A stretch of DNA of 64,000 nucleotides, taken from assembly GCF_963583255.1 (NCBI RefSeq), contig NC_084813.1, positions 21,322,002 through 21,386,001 of the forward strand. The letters run 5' to 3'. The translations under genes and the position numbers were made by a program. The notes beneath the pieces were generated by a model, which saw nothing but the letters and a program-made list of their open reading frames with translations, made no database searches and was not told the DNA's origin. How positions within the stretch are numbered: position 1 is the stretch's first letter; each line of letters opens with the position of its first letter. The DNA is from Pyrus communis. Taxonomy: Eukaryota; Streptophyta; Magnoliopsida; Rosales; Rosaceae. Positions 1-9,619 of the stretch are shown one piece after another.

Positions 1-1740
1 TCGTTTGAAGGTTTTGGACGTCGGGATTGTGAGTTGCAGGTTTGGCCGGAGTTGGTGGTGTTTTCCCGGCAAGTTTCCGGTGGTTTTAGTGCTTGAAAGT
101 GGTATGAATTTGTTCCTCTTGTTGTAAGCTTCATTTTGGTACCAATTTTGTGAAATTTGGATGAAAAACGAGTGAGATATCAAGTTTTGAATTTTTCCTG
201 GTTTTCCGGCGCTGGCGATGGCGTCGGAGGTTGGCCGGAGAAGATGATGGAATATTCCGTCAGTTTGGACGGAATATTTCTAACGGCGTTAACGGAATCA
301 GTTAGATTTAACGGAATATTCCTAACGGCGTTAACTGACGCCGTTAGTGTGCCAAGCATGTGCCTGCGCGTGGGCGGCACGTGTGGCCGTGCCTTGGCCG
401 GGGCGTGGGGGCGCGTGCGGTGTCAGAAAATTATTTTAAAAATATGGGGATGTTCGTGAGGTTGAGTAGATCACGTTGGTGTATTCATACACCCCATTTG
501 AGCATTGTATGAGAAGTTATTTTGTAATGTTGGTTATGTGCTTTAAAATTTACGTTTTTATAGTTGTTTCGCATATAGGTGAGACCTATCCCGAGGACGA
601 GCGCGGTCACTCGAGGCAAGGAGGTTATGACCCTTCTACATATCAGTGAGTGGGCTTTTGGTTTTCCGTATATACCTATATACTTGTGTTTTTCCTAGAA
701 AGTGAAATGAAACGTTTATATGTTTTATATGCCATGCATTATGTTTGCCTGTTTAATTATGCATTATTAGTTGCATATATACATATGTTTGGTGCTGCAG
801 ATGCATAGGTAAGTGCCAGGTAAGTTATGGTTTATGTTTATGTTTAGTAGTGACTTGAGATGCATAGAGAGCTCATAACCTGCACCCCCGGTGTTAATGC
901 TCCCGCCCAGAGTTGGGCACAGTCCTTCACGTGATGTTCACCTCTCGCACCACACGCTCATCTTGGATCCAAGTTAGGTGCACAGTCTTGTCGTACATAC
1001 CACTTTAGGTGGTTCCGACTCGTAGGTGACCCGCGATTATTCGCCCAGTCTTCACGTGATCGTAGCACTTGAGCGTACTTATTTACACCCAGTCCTGTCG
1101 TATAGACCACTTTAGGTGGTTCCGACTCGTGTGCAGGTGTAGTTAGTGAGTTGGAGATTTGAGCTCTAGATTCAGCCGTACAAGTCACGTTAGGTGACTC
1201 CGGTTGACAGTTTATATGGCATGGATTGGCATTACCTGAGTACTTGCATCTTATTTAGAGGCATTTGGCATGGCATATTTTTGAGCATGATTTATATATA
1301 TGTATATATTATATTTTTCTAGGAAGTATGCAGGTTTTACGGCGAGGGGTTAGAACTTTGTTTATGAAATGATTTTTGAAAAGCTTTGTTTTTGCCCACT
1401 CACGTTTTCTGTTTTGCGCCCCTCCAGGTTCTAGTTGGCTAGCACTTTTGGTGGCTCCCCAGGGGATTTCTCGGCTTATCTGACAGATTATAACCAGTGT
1501 AGGACCACCTTTGGGTGTGTTTATTTAGTGTTGTTTCTCCCGGACTGCACTAGGTATTCCGTGCTCTGAACTTTGTTTTTCACACTTACGTTTGCACATG
1601 CATGTTATTTACTTTGTGTATAGCTAGGTTTGTTTTTATTCGTACTTTTATTATTATTTCTTAGCTTCCGCACTGTGCATATGGTTACATCACTTCCACA
1701 TGACGGCCAGCATGACCTGATCTCGGTCGAGGTGTGTAAA
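1..1740 (+). mobile_element. LTR-like fragment, same family as the window's right end
   Basis: No credible long ORF is present. From about 850 to 1740 the sequence matches the reverse complement of 64000-62618, with shared blocks around TTTGTTTTTGCCCACTCAC, TTCTGTTTTGCGCCC, and a terminal GATGGCCAGCAC-like then GGTGTGT segment. The 3' end is placed at about 1740, where the match stops. The 5' end lies outside the window. It contains three short hairpins of one type (999-1013, 1106-1120, 1183-1199). The length and the start/end pattern suggest a long LTR of a Ty3-type or non-autonomous element, but no gag or pol is seen, so the superfamily is open. Confidence 0.6.
322..347. repeat. perfect 10-bp hairpin
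   Basis: CTAACGGCGT at 322-331 pairs perfectly with ACGCCGTTAG at 338-347 around a 6-base loop. The surrounding 250-350 bases repeat GGAATATT and TAACGG words several times, so this is part of a locally repetitive LTR segment. No function is assigned. Confidence 0.6.
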
Positions 1741-2694
1741 AAAATATTGGATTAAATCAATATGGTGACAGAAAAGGCAGCAAGAAATATTCTGGTTTCA
1801 GAATTGGGCACTTATTTTTTAAGAGAATTACGAGTAGAACAAGACTCATTAGTATACTGGGGCCCCTTTGTTTAAGGCCATCTGAAGTTTTAGACTTCTA
1901 AAACTACAAAATAAAGTTTGTAATAAATTTCGGACTTTTTAATTTTCGTCTAAATTCATGTTGTTTAATTTCCCAAGGCTCTTGAGCTTCCCCAATGTAG
2001 TGCTTATGTCTTTTTAAGTTGATTGGCTCCCAATGTAATTCATCTTCCAATCATTAACCAAACAAACTTTTTGAGATTTCTCTGAAAAACTGGGTGGACT
2101 CTAGAAGTTTTCTCTTCAAAGAATTACGCTTGTAATCCTTTAGCTTCATGCTACGTCAATATTTAATATTGGTCAGGAAAAATTGAGAGTTAAATTATAA
2201 TCATTTTAGCCAATTTTTCAATATATTTCATTAAGAACATGCAGAGACAAGGAGCATCAGAAACAAGCTTCAATTCAAGCATATTAAGGTCCACAAAATA
2301 GGAATCCAGAGGTGCTAAAATAGTCATAGAAGCATAGAACCCACAAATAGGCCTATCAAATAACAAACCAGACTAGAAACATATGGCAATGACCCTAAAC
2401 ATTAAGCCCAACAAAGAGGCATAAAAACCCTCATCCTAATAGCCACTGCTATGAAGACCGTCGCATCAACGACCATGAGGCACTAACGACAGCACCATAA
2501 CAGCGCCAAAGCCCCCATATATATAAAAACCCTAAGAAAGCAAAACCCAAGAACCACACTCCATTCAAGGAGATGATCCAAAAGGATCATGCTCAAATGC
2601 CCCCAAGAAATATTGCATGACTGATTATTTTTTTGTACCTCTGTCACACACTAAAATTTATCTCAAATGTAAATGAAATTAAAGCATCCATATT
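1741..2694. other. gene-free stretch between LTR fragment and BAHD pseudogene
   Basis: AT-rich sequence without convincing coding potential on either strand. It is 3'-flanking DNA of the minus-strand pseudogene that ends at 2695. No RNA gene or clear element boundary is visible. Confidence 0.5.
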
Positions 2695-3575
2695 TTAGCA
2701 GAAAATTCGCAGACCTTGTTCAAACAAAGAAGTAAATGCATCCATCGTAGCCCTTGGTAGCGCCAAGCCAACCTCAATGCCATCCCAAGAGAAAAAACTG
2801 TTGAATTAACAAAGTGAACCACCTCCACTTTCTTTACTCTTCCCCATCCAAAATCAGTCCCATAAACTCCCCAACGTTGGCGATCTAGCAATGGCTACAC
2901 CACTTTCTGCTACAACTAACTTCCCTTGAGACGAAACCGTCTTCTTTAACCCTTCAAAATCTCCATTTTTCAGCTAAAAAATTGCACCCTCCAAGGCCTT
3001 CACGGCCTTAACAATCCCATACTCCGCCACTATCTCTCGCTTTTTATTTGCCACATAACATGCTGACAAGCAGTTTCCGAAATAGGTATTGGGCACTGGA
3101 CTTTGAAAGGGGCCTCGGATATCTGCTGCAAACCTTATGCGTAAGAGGTCATCACCCTTCATTGAAGTCACCGCTGTTTCTCTACCATCTAGTGCCTTCA
3201 TCAAGCACACCCACACAAAACCACATGTGACCATAAATTTTGTCAACCGCTTTGGGGTTGGTTCATTGCAATTCTTGCATTGAGTCAAGACAGACTGTTT
3301 CAGGGCTTGAATATTTTCTCTTCCTAGTATAAATGTTGCACGAAAATTGTCTACGAAAATGGAAGAAGGCTTGCCCTTGCCATGATTTTTCCATGTTGAT
3401 CTCAAACCGATGTATTGATTGAACAAAATCGGCTCATAATCTTTTGGGGTTCTGATCAAACTTCTATCATAGCTTGGAGGTGATTCACTGATTCATGTAT
3501 ACAAGATAAGTCTCTTCCTGACTTATAAACGAAAGCCCAACATTTCATGAAATGATTAGCAGTCCGTCCATCCAC

Positions 3576-4173
3576 TGTTGGATAGTAGCCAAATTAGGCT
3601 AGGAAACAAAACAATATTGATGAGGGAACATCATGATGAGGATTATGTTTCCTTGTTTTGTGGCTTGATTTGCTCCTTATTTTGTGGCTTGATTTGTTCC
3701 TTGTTTTGTGGCTTTTTCAAAGCCATAATTATTTGGCTTTCGGGTGGAAGAAAGGAGGAGAAGAAAAGGGGCTGATTTTTATTTAAATGCTTGCCAAGGG
3801 AGAAGGTTTGAAAAAAAGAGAAGGAAAGCATCCAAAGAGATGGTGAGAGCATTTGGCTCTACCATGGGCACGGGTGAGAGAAATCAAAGAGAGCTAGAGT
3901 GAAAGGTCTCTTGTGAAAGAACTCTTGGGGTAGAGTGAGGCTCTTGGGAAAATTCTGTGAGTGGGTGTACAAGGGATATGGGATTGGGTTATGTCGATTT
4001 AACTCATGTGTAACTTGTACTGTTTTTCTCATAGTGAAGAGCAATATCTCTCCGAGGACGTAGGCAGGTTTTTGCCGAACCTCGTAAATTTCTCGGTGTC
4101 TTTATTTCTTGTATTTTAAACTATTCAACTGTAGGTTTGTATGTTGGTGAAGATAATCAGCCAAGGCACAACA
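3576..4173. mobile_element. solo LTR, 598 bp, target duplication TCCAC
   Basis: The element starts TGTTGGATAG and ends GGCACAACA, so its ends are the inverted pair TGTTG/CAACA. It is flanked by perfect 5-bp duplications TCCAC at 3571-3575 and 4174-4178. The segment GAGGACGTAGGCAGGT with GCCGAACC downstream resembles the 3' part of Ty1/copia-type LTRs. It sits in the HxxxD region of the BAHD pseudogene. Only one LTR and no internal domain is present, as expected after LTR-LTR recombination. Confidence 0.88.
3651..3715 (+). repeat. short tandem repeat inside solo LTR, about 25 bp x 2.6
   Basis: The unit TTGTTTTGTGGCTTGATTTG, followed by a CTCC-like spacer, occurs nearly three times in a row with one or two changes per copy. 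It lies inside the 598-bp LTR. Confidence 0.7.
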
Positions 4174-4442
4174 TCCACAACATGGCGAAACGCTATGAAA
4201 ATGCATAAGCCAGAGTTTGGGAAAATTGTTGCTTGTAATGCAAGAATAGGAAGTACAAATGTGGTTGTGTCATTGGAATTGGAATAAGAATCCAAATTAT
4301 TAAAATTGGGCAAATGGGGAACAAGGTGATGGAATTCTTGGATATGTCTTGGGTGGTTGCCTATAAGATGGGTGAAGTTGGCAGTGGACTCAACAATGGT
4401 GAATTTGACAGAGGACTCATTGGCGGCGTAGTGGATGTAAGG

Positions 4443-5939
4443 TGATGAGTCAATATTATATTATATATTTTACCCTATTTTTAGTATAATTTGGTAATTA
4501 TTTTGGTAGAATTTTGATACTTTGCTTTATATTTTCAAAATAGGACATTCGACTTCATCTGGAGCGAAATATGATCAAACAGATGAATTTTGGAGTAATT
4601 CAAATTGGAAGACGTTCGTGTGTCTCTTGGCTTGTTCGTGTCAAAATTTGGAATTTTTCTACCAAACGGTTATTTTCTGGCGATTTATTAAAAGAGCAAT
4701 GCATGTTGCTGGAAAGTGACGTTTCTGGGCTTGAATTGCGTTTTTGGAGACCACGATGATCTTGGATGGGTTCGTAGCCTTCTGGAGAAGTGTTCAGAAT
4801 AGTTCAAGCTTTAAATCCAACTATTTGGGGCCAGTTTTGGAGCTGATTTGGGTCCAAAACGTGGCTGTGCAGATTTTTGGTTGAATTTATCAAGTCAATT
4901 TAGGATTATGTTTTTTATTTTATTTCAATTTATTTGGTTTCCTAATTTGATTCTAAGACCTTTTACTAGGAGGATTTTAATTAGAGTAGTATAAATAAGC
5001 CTTTTTGTCCAGCCATAGCTAGAATGCACGCAAGATTTGAGAGGCTAAAGCTTAGAGATTTCAAGACTTATACTTTTAGGTGTTTTCATTCCTTTTGTAG
5101 TTTAATACAATTATGTTGATTTTAATTATGAGTATGCATAGCTAATTTTCTTTTGCTAGGGCAAAGGTTTGAACCTTAGTATGAATATGTAATTTTTATT
5201 TAATTGCTTATGATATTATGCATGCATACTTTGAATTATTAATCACTGTGTTTTAAACTGTCTTTGTGTCTTAATGATTCGCAACCATTAGGATGTTTAG
5301 ATAAGTAATTGGATGCAATTCAGTTGGAATGCCACCGGGAAATTGGGTATTGCTTCTAGTGATTGATAGTTGTAATTTCACCTACAACGAATGCCACGTC
5401 ATAGGTGTTGCATGGTTTTTCAAAAGGTTTTCACAAAGCGTAATAAGTCATGTATGTTTATATTTAATCTAAATGTCGCAGATGGATTGCATGTTTGATA
5501 TATGTTCTAACTTGAATGCCACAAGTAGAATATGCATAAGGAAAACCTATCATTCAAAGTTGCATGAATAATTCGTAAGTAATTGGTAAATCTACATATG
5601 ATTGTTAAGGGGATGGAGGAACCCTAGTGCCTTTCCAAATTTGTTTCTCAAAACCTTCTCTCTTTGATTTGTTTCCTTTTTAATTGGTTATTAGTTGCTT
5701 TCCCTAAATTACTTTTATTAAAATTCGTTTATGTTATTTTTAAATTTAAAATCAACATTTTCCAATCTTTGTTTGCAAATAATTAATTAACTAAAATTTT
5801 GGTTTTTCATAAATTGTTTTAAATAATCCCTACGGAAAACGACCTTACTTGAGCCGTATTATACTACAATAACCTTGTTCTCTTGCAAGTATTTTGTGTG
5901 ATTTTAACCTCTTTGCGCAGGTACTTAAAAATCCTATCA
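4443..5939. mobile_element. solo LTR, 1,497 bp, target duplication TAAGG
   Basis: It starts TGATGAGTCAATATT and ends AAAAATCCTATCA (inverted ends TGAT/ATCA). Perfect 5-bp duplications TAAGG lie at 4438-4442 and 5940-5944. A TATA-like TATAAATAAG lies near 4990, and the right part has a CCCTACGGAAAACGACCTTA segment typical of long gypsy-type or non-autonomous plant LTRs. Joining the flanks with one TAAGG restores the BAHD reading frame, which supports the borders independently. Confidence 0.9.
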
Positions 5940-6217
5940 TAAGGCATGGAGGGAGGAGGGGAACAAGTGAGGTTTCCAGAGAGCGGGAAGAAGGGCTGGA
6001 GAGTGTGGGAGAGAGAGAGTGTTTAAGTGATGGAAGGAGAATTTGCATGAAATGGTGAGATGGGTGAGGGGATTCATAGAAGTAGAGTCGTTGGACAGGT
6101 TTGTAGCAAGCCAGGCCAAGGTATGTCCAAAAATGTGAGGGGAAGAGAGGTTGTGGGAACTGAATCTTTTGGTGGAGAGACCTTACATTGCTCTAGGATC
6201 TTAAATGTGCAAGCCAT

Positions 6218-6992
6218 TAGACTAGCTTAGCTAACAATACTACAAATCAAAGTAATAAAAAGTTATTGTTCATCCAAAAAATAAAAAAAATAGAAGAGTT
6301 GAAATATTTATAAACACAGGTTTCATCTTGCCAAGATAACATGAATTGCATAAATTCTTGATTTCATATTGTGTCATGGGAATCAAATGACAGTCAAATT
6401 ATGGAAGTGGATAGGTTGGTACAAATATATACCCTATATTTAAGGTCACGTATGTTTAATGCCTTTCAAACTTCATTTGTGTAATGGGAGTGCTTTCATA
6501 GTCAAGGATGGAGGGATTGGATTGCAGATATTAAACGTGGTTAAGGTAATGCATTGTTAATTGCCTCCTCATCATGTCTGATTTGATTCCACCAGCGTAG
6601 TGGGATCAACTCCATCAGCTTCACCAAGTTGGTTGGCACCAACCTTCATCGACATTCGCCTTCGCCGTGCGCTGATTTTCTGCTTGAGTACATTTATCTT
6701 TGTTTTTTGGAAACTTTAACAAAAAACTCCCAGTACTGTTTATTTTAACGAAAAACTTTATTTTTACACTAAAAAGTCAATCCCGGTACTATTAACTTTA
6801 CCATTTATTTTGTCCTTATCGTTAAAACTCAAAGTTTTCAAGCTATTTTTATTAGTTTTCCTTTGTTTTTTTAGTTGACGCGTCATGTTTGTCTCCATTT
6901 ATCTAGTTAAGAGGTTCTAAACAAACACTATGTGCCACTCGTACTGGGAACAAGTCAATTAGATGGTTTGAGAAGATGGAGATAGTGACGAA
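6218..6992. other. gene-free stretch upstream of BAHD pseudogene
   Basis: This is the former promoter side of the pseudogene. It holds one copy of a MITE-like repeat (6709-6861) and otherwise unassigned AT-rich sequence. Confidence 0.5.
6709..6861. mobile_element. MITE-like repeat, family 1, copy 1
   Basis: It runs from GGAAACTTTAAC to TTTTTATTAGTTTTCC. A second copy at 15977-16129 shares the same order of blocks: CTTTAACGAAAAAC, TCGGTACTGTTTA-like, ATTTTTACAYTAAAAARTCAAT, CTTATCGTTAAAACTCAAA, TTTTTATTAGTTTT. Two dispersed copies with matching ends indicate a mobile element. No target duplication was identified. Confidence 0.65.
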
Positions 6993-7141
6993 CAAGGTTC
7001 TAAAAAATGTTAAGCGTTAGTCGGGTGGCGGGTTGGGGTCTAATGTCTAGGAGGTTAGGCGGGGCTTAGGCGGGCGCCTAGATGGACTAGACGGGTTTAA
7101 GTAAATATATTATATTTCGTGTAAATAGTGTATGTTTATAC

Positions 7142-7180
<39 letters not shown>

Positions 7181-7501
7181 ATCATAAACTACAAAATAAA
7201 ATGACATATATATTATGAAGTATTAGAACATAATGAAAACATGGAGAACGAGCATATAATGTGTGTTTATTTAAATATTCAACAAGTCTCTTACAATTTA
7301 TTGAAAAAATAAAATGCAAAATGAAAGTTATATATTTTCTCTCTAGGTGAGTTGTTACTTAGGTGGGTCTGGGCGGGTGTCTCAATAGGTCCAGTCGCTC
7401 TTTATTAATTTTCAAACGCCTAGACATTAATTAGAACAGTGACCAGCCGTCTAACGCTTAGGTTTCGTCTAGACGGCGCTATGGGAGAATTTTTAGAAGA
7501 G
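6993..7501. mobile_element. MITE, about 509 bp, with 10-bp flanking duplication
   Basis: The flanks carry an identical TAGTGACGAA at 6983-6992 and 7502-7511. Ends are related inverted repeats: CAAGGTTCTAAAAA at the left and, read from the right, CTCTTCTAAAAATTC. Further in, both arms carry GC-rich AAGCGTTAG and GGCGG/TAGGCG words in inverted orientation. A (TA)n tract lies at 7145-7175. There is no coding capacity. A 10-bp duplication suits a Mutator-type element. An 8-bp hAT duplication within the same string is also possible. Confidence 0.75.
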
Positions 7502-7511
7502 TAGTGACGAA

Positions 7512-8043
7512 GTAACATAACTTGATGAAACTTCAAAACATGCGACATTGCAAGCTATCACTTTTGTTTTGTTTTTTTTTTTTTTGTTTTTTTTGTAACA
7601 CTCACGAATGTACAAATGTGTTCGCATTTATTTAATCTTTTAAATGATAAAATTTGAAATATGACTTAAAAATTAGGACATTCGAATCGTTCACATACAA
7701 TTGTGGACAATTCCGTTGGTAGTAGTACACTCTATAAACATGTTCACCCAAAAGGTAACTTACTTTGTCAAGTATTGGGTGGGAATCTTAGTGGGAAAAA
7801 TGAGCAAAGTTATTGGCTTTGGCACCACCAAAAATTCCAAGTGGAATCCAATCCGACGCGTCAGACCACAAATGAATCACAATGTCACATTCACAACGAT
7901 TGGAGAAGCACAGAGGGTTCCCCTATCGGACTTTTCCCCCACTCGTTCAAATCGACATGTAGATAATAAAAGATCGAGCGGTAAATTCCAATCCAAGAAA
8001 CTTTCCCTGCCCTTCCTCCCGCAATAATTTCGAACACGTTTCA
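7512..8043. other. upstream region of DGK5
   Basis: It contains a T-rich tract at 7566-7590 and otherwise unremarkable sequence. A small unassigned ORF (7701-8027) shows no family resemblance and is probably not a gene. The DGK5 promoter should lie here, but no clear TATA box was seen. Confidence 0.45.
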
Positions 8044-8094
8044 ATGGCTGCGGTCACGCTTCGCGTTTTCCACGACGAAATAAAAATCTTCTGA
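8044..8094 (+). other. possible upstream ORF in the DGK5 leader exon
   Basis: ATG at 8044 opens a 16-codon frame ending in TGA (8092-8094). The presumed 5' leader exon runs to about 8218, where CTGG meets a GTAGTT donor, and is joined to the acceptor TGTAATGCAG before 8611. If transcription starts upstream of 8044, this uORF would precede the kinase frame. The leader exon itself is inferred from splice consensus only. Confidence 0.35.
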
Positions 8095-8610
8095 GCTCAC
8101 GAACCAGTCAACTATTCCGCGTTTCCTCTGCACTTTTGGGTTCATCCTTTTCGATCCGAAAAGCCTTCTGGAAATCCGAGATTTCATCGACTTTACCGCC
8201 CGCAGATCCAGTTTCTGGGTAGTTTAGATACCCTTTTCTTCTAGCTTATTTGGATCATGGTTAGAGGCTCACTCTACTCAACTCACTAGATAAATTTTCC
8301 ATTTTTTTGTACTTTTCATTTGCCAAAATTGAATATCCAGCACTTTTCTGATTGTATTTCCAAATGGGTTTTCTGTGAGTAAATTTTTGTGCCATTTGAT
8401 ATATGTTTATCCTGCAAAGACTGAATCTTTCAACTTGTTTATCACTACCAATGAAAAAAAAAATCCTTTTTTCCTTGGATTAATCACTAATGAAATTGCA
8501 TGGTATTGGATTAGTTTTGTGAAATTTTGTATTTTGGAAGGACACGAATTCAAATTGGTTGTAGAAAACTGCTCTTTTCGCGGTTACTGATTATAATTTT
8601 TGTAATGCAG

Positions 8611-9580
8611 ATAAGAGGCATACTGGCAAATTCTCACTTCGGGGAGGATTTCTTGAAGGATTTCAGAATTCCTAAGTATGTACTAGTGCCTGAATCAAAG
8701 AGTGAAAATGTTGCTGATGTACCGCAGTGTCCGGTTTTAGTGTTTATCAACTCCAAAAGCGGTGGCCAGCTTGGTGGGAATCTTCTTGTAACATACCGTT
8801 CCCTTCTAAACGAGAATCAGGTACTTTCTATAGGGTTGAATGTTGTTAGATTTCTTGTTTTGAATATTTGGTTGAATATAACGTTTGGGTTTTAGTTCGA
8901 AGTTTTTCTGAACCTGACCTTGAACTAACTAATTTTTAGGTTTATGATTTGGGGCAAGAGGCTCCTGATAAGGGGCTGAGCCGAATCTATGCGAATCTTG
9001 AAATGCTCAAGCACAATGGGGATGAATTCGCTACAAAGATTCAGGAGAGATTGAGAATCATTGTGAGTTGAATTAAATCAACATTAATGGTGTGAATTTT
9101 CTATTTTTCATGACCTTGTGTGATGTTACCTTTTCATGTTTCTGACATGAATTGCCCCTCTAGGTTGCAGGTGGTGATGGAACTGCTGGTTGGCTTCTTG
9201 GAGTTGTTTCTGATCTCAGATTATCTCATTCGCCGCCAATAGCAACAGTACCTCTGGGAACTGGAAACAATCTTCCTTTTGCATTTGGATGGGTAAGGAA
9301 TTTCCTGTCCCGATGACTTCGTGGTCTTAAAATGGATATTTCATATTTGGAAGACTGGTTGAGTTGTACTGCATGCAAATTACAATATGCTTTGACATTA
9401 TGCAGGCAGACGGTAGTTACAACTTTGATTGCACTCATCTCTTTTTAAGACTTGTACTTTTTTCCCTTGTCTTTCTTAACTGTGAAGTGAGGCAAATCAT
9501 GTACAATCTGAGTCAAGTAACTTCTGTGTATATACATGTTTGTTATATTTTTATATCAGTAGTTCTTTTTTCATTGATAT

Positions 9581-9619
<39 letters not shown>

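Larger units (their letters stand above)
2695..6217 (-). pseudogene. BAHD acyltransferase pseudogene (phenolic glucoside malonyltransferase-like), split by two solo LTRs
   Basis: Reading the minus strand from an ATG at 6217, the N-terminus begins MACTFKILEQCKVSPP. A frameshift follows near 6110, and the frame resumes as QRLYFYESPHPSHH and LKHSLSLTLQPFFPLSGNL. A 1,497-bp LTR then interrupts between SMP and YIHYAANESS. The frame continues to FRHVV at about 4180, where a 598-bp LTR interrupts, and resumes as DGRTANHFMKCWA, then SYDRSLIRTPKDYEPI, TYFGNCL and DFGWG. The stop is at 2695-2697. Without the LTRs and one copy of each target duplication, about 1.42 kb (about 470 codons) remains, a normal BAHD length. 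More damage is visible: frameshifts near 3490, 2970 and 2790, and one codon missing between His and Asp of the catalytic HxxxD motif (read here as HVVDG). Intact BAHD enzymes move acyl groups from acyl-CoA to alcohols or glycosides in the cytosol. This copy cannot make one. Confidence 0.88.

Noticed and set aside
157..459. 100-codon ORF on the plus strand and an overlapping minus ORF
   Set aside because: They lie in an LTR segment of repeated GGAATATT/TAACGG words; both strands stay open because of the repeat, with no protein similarity.
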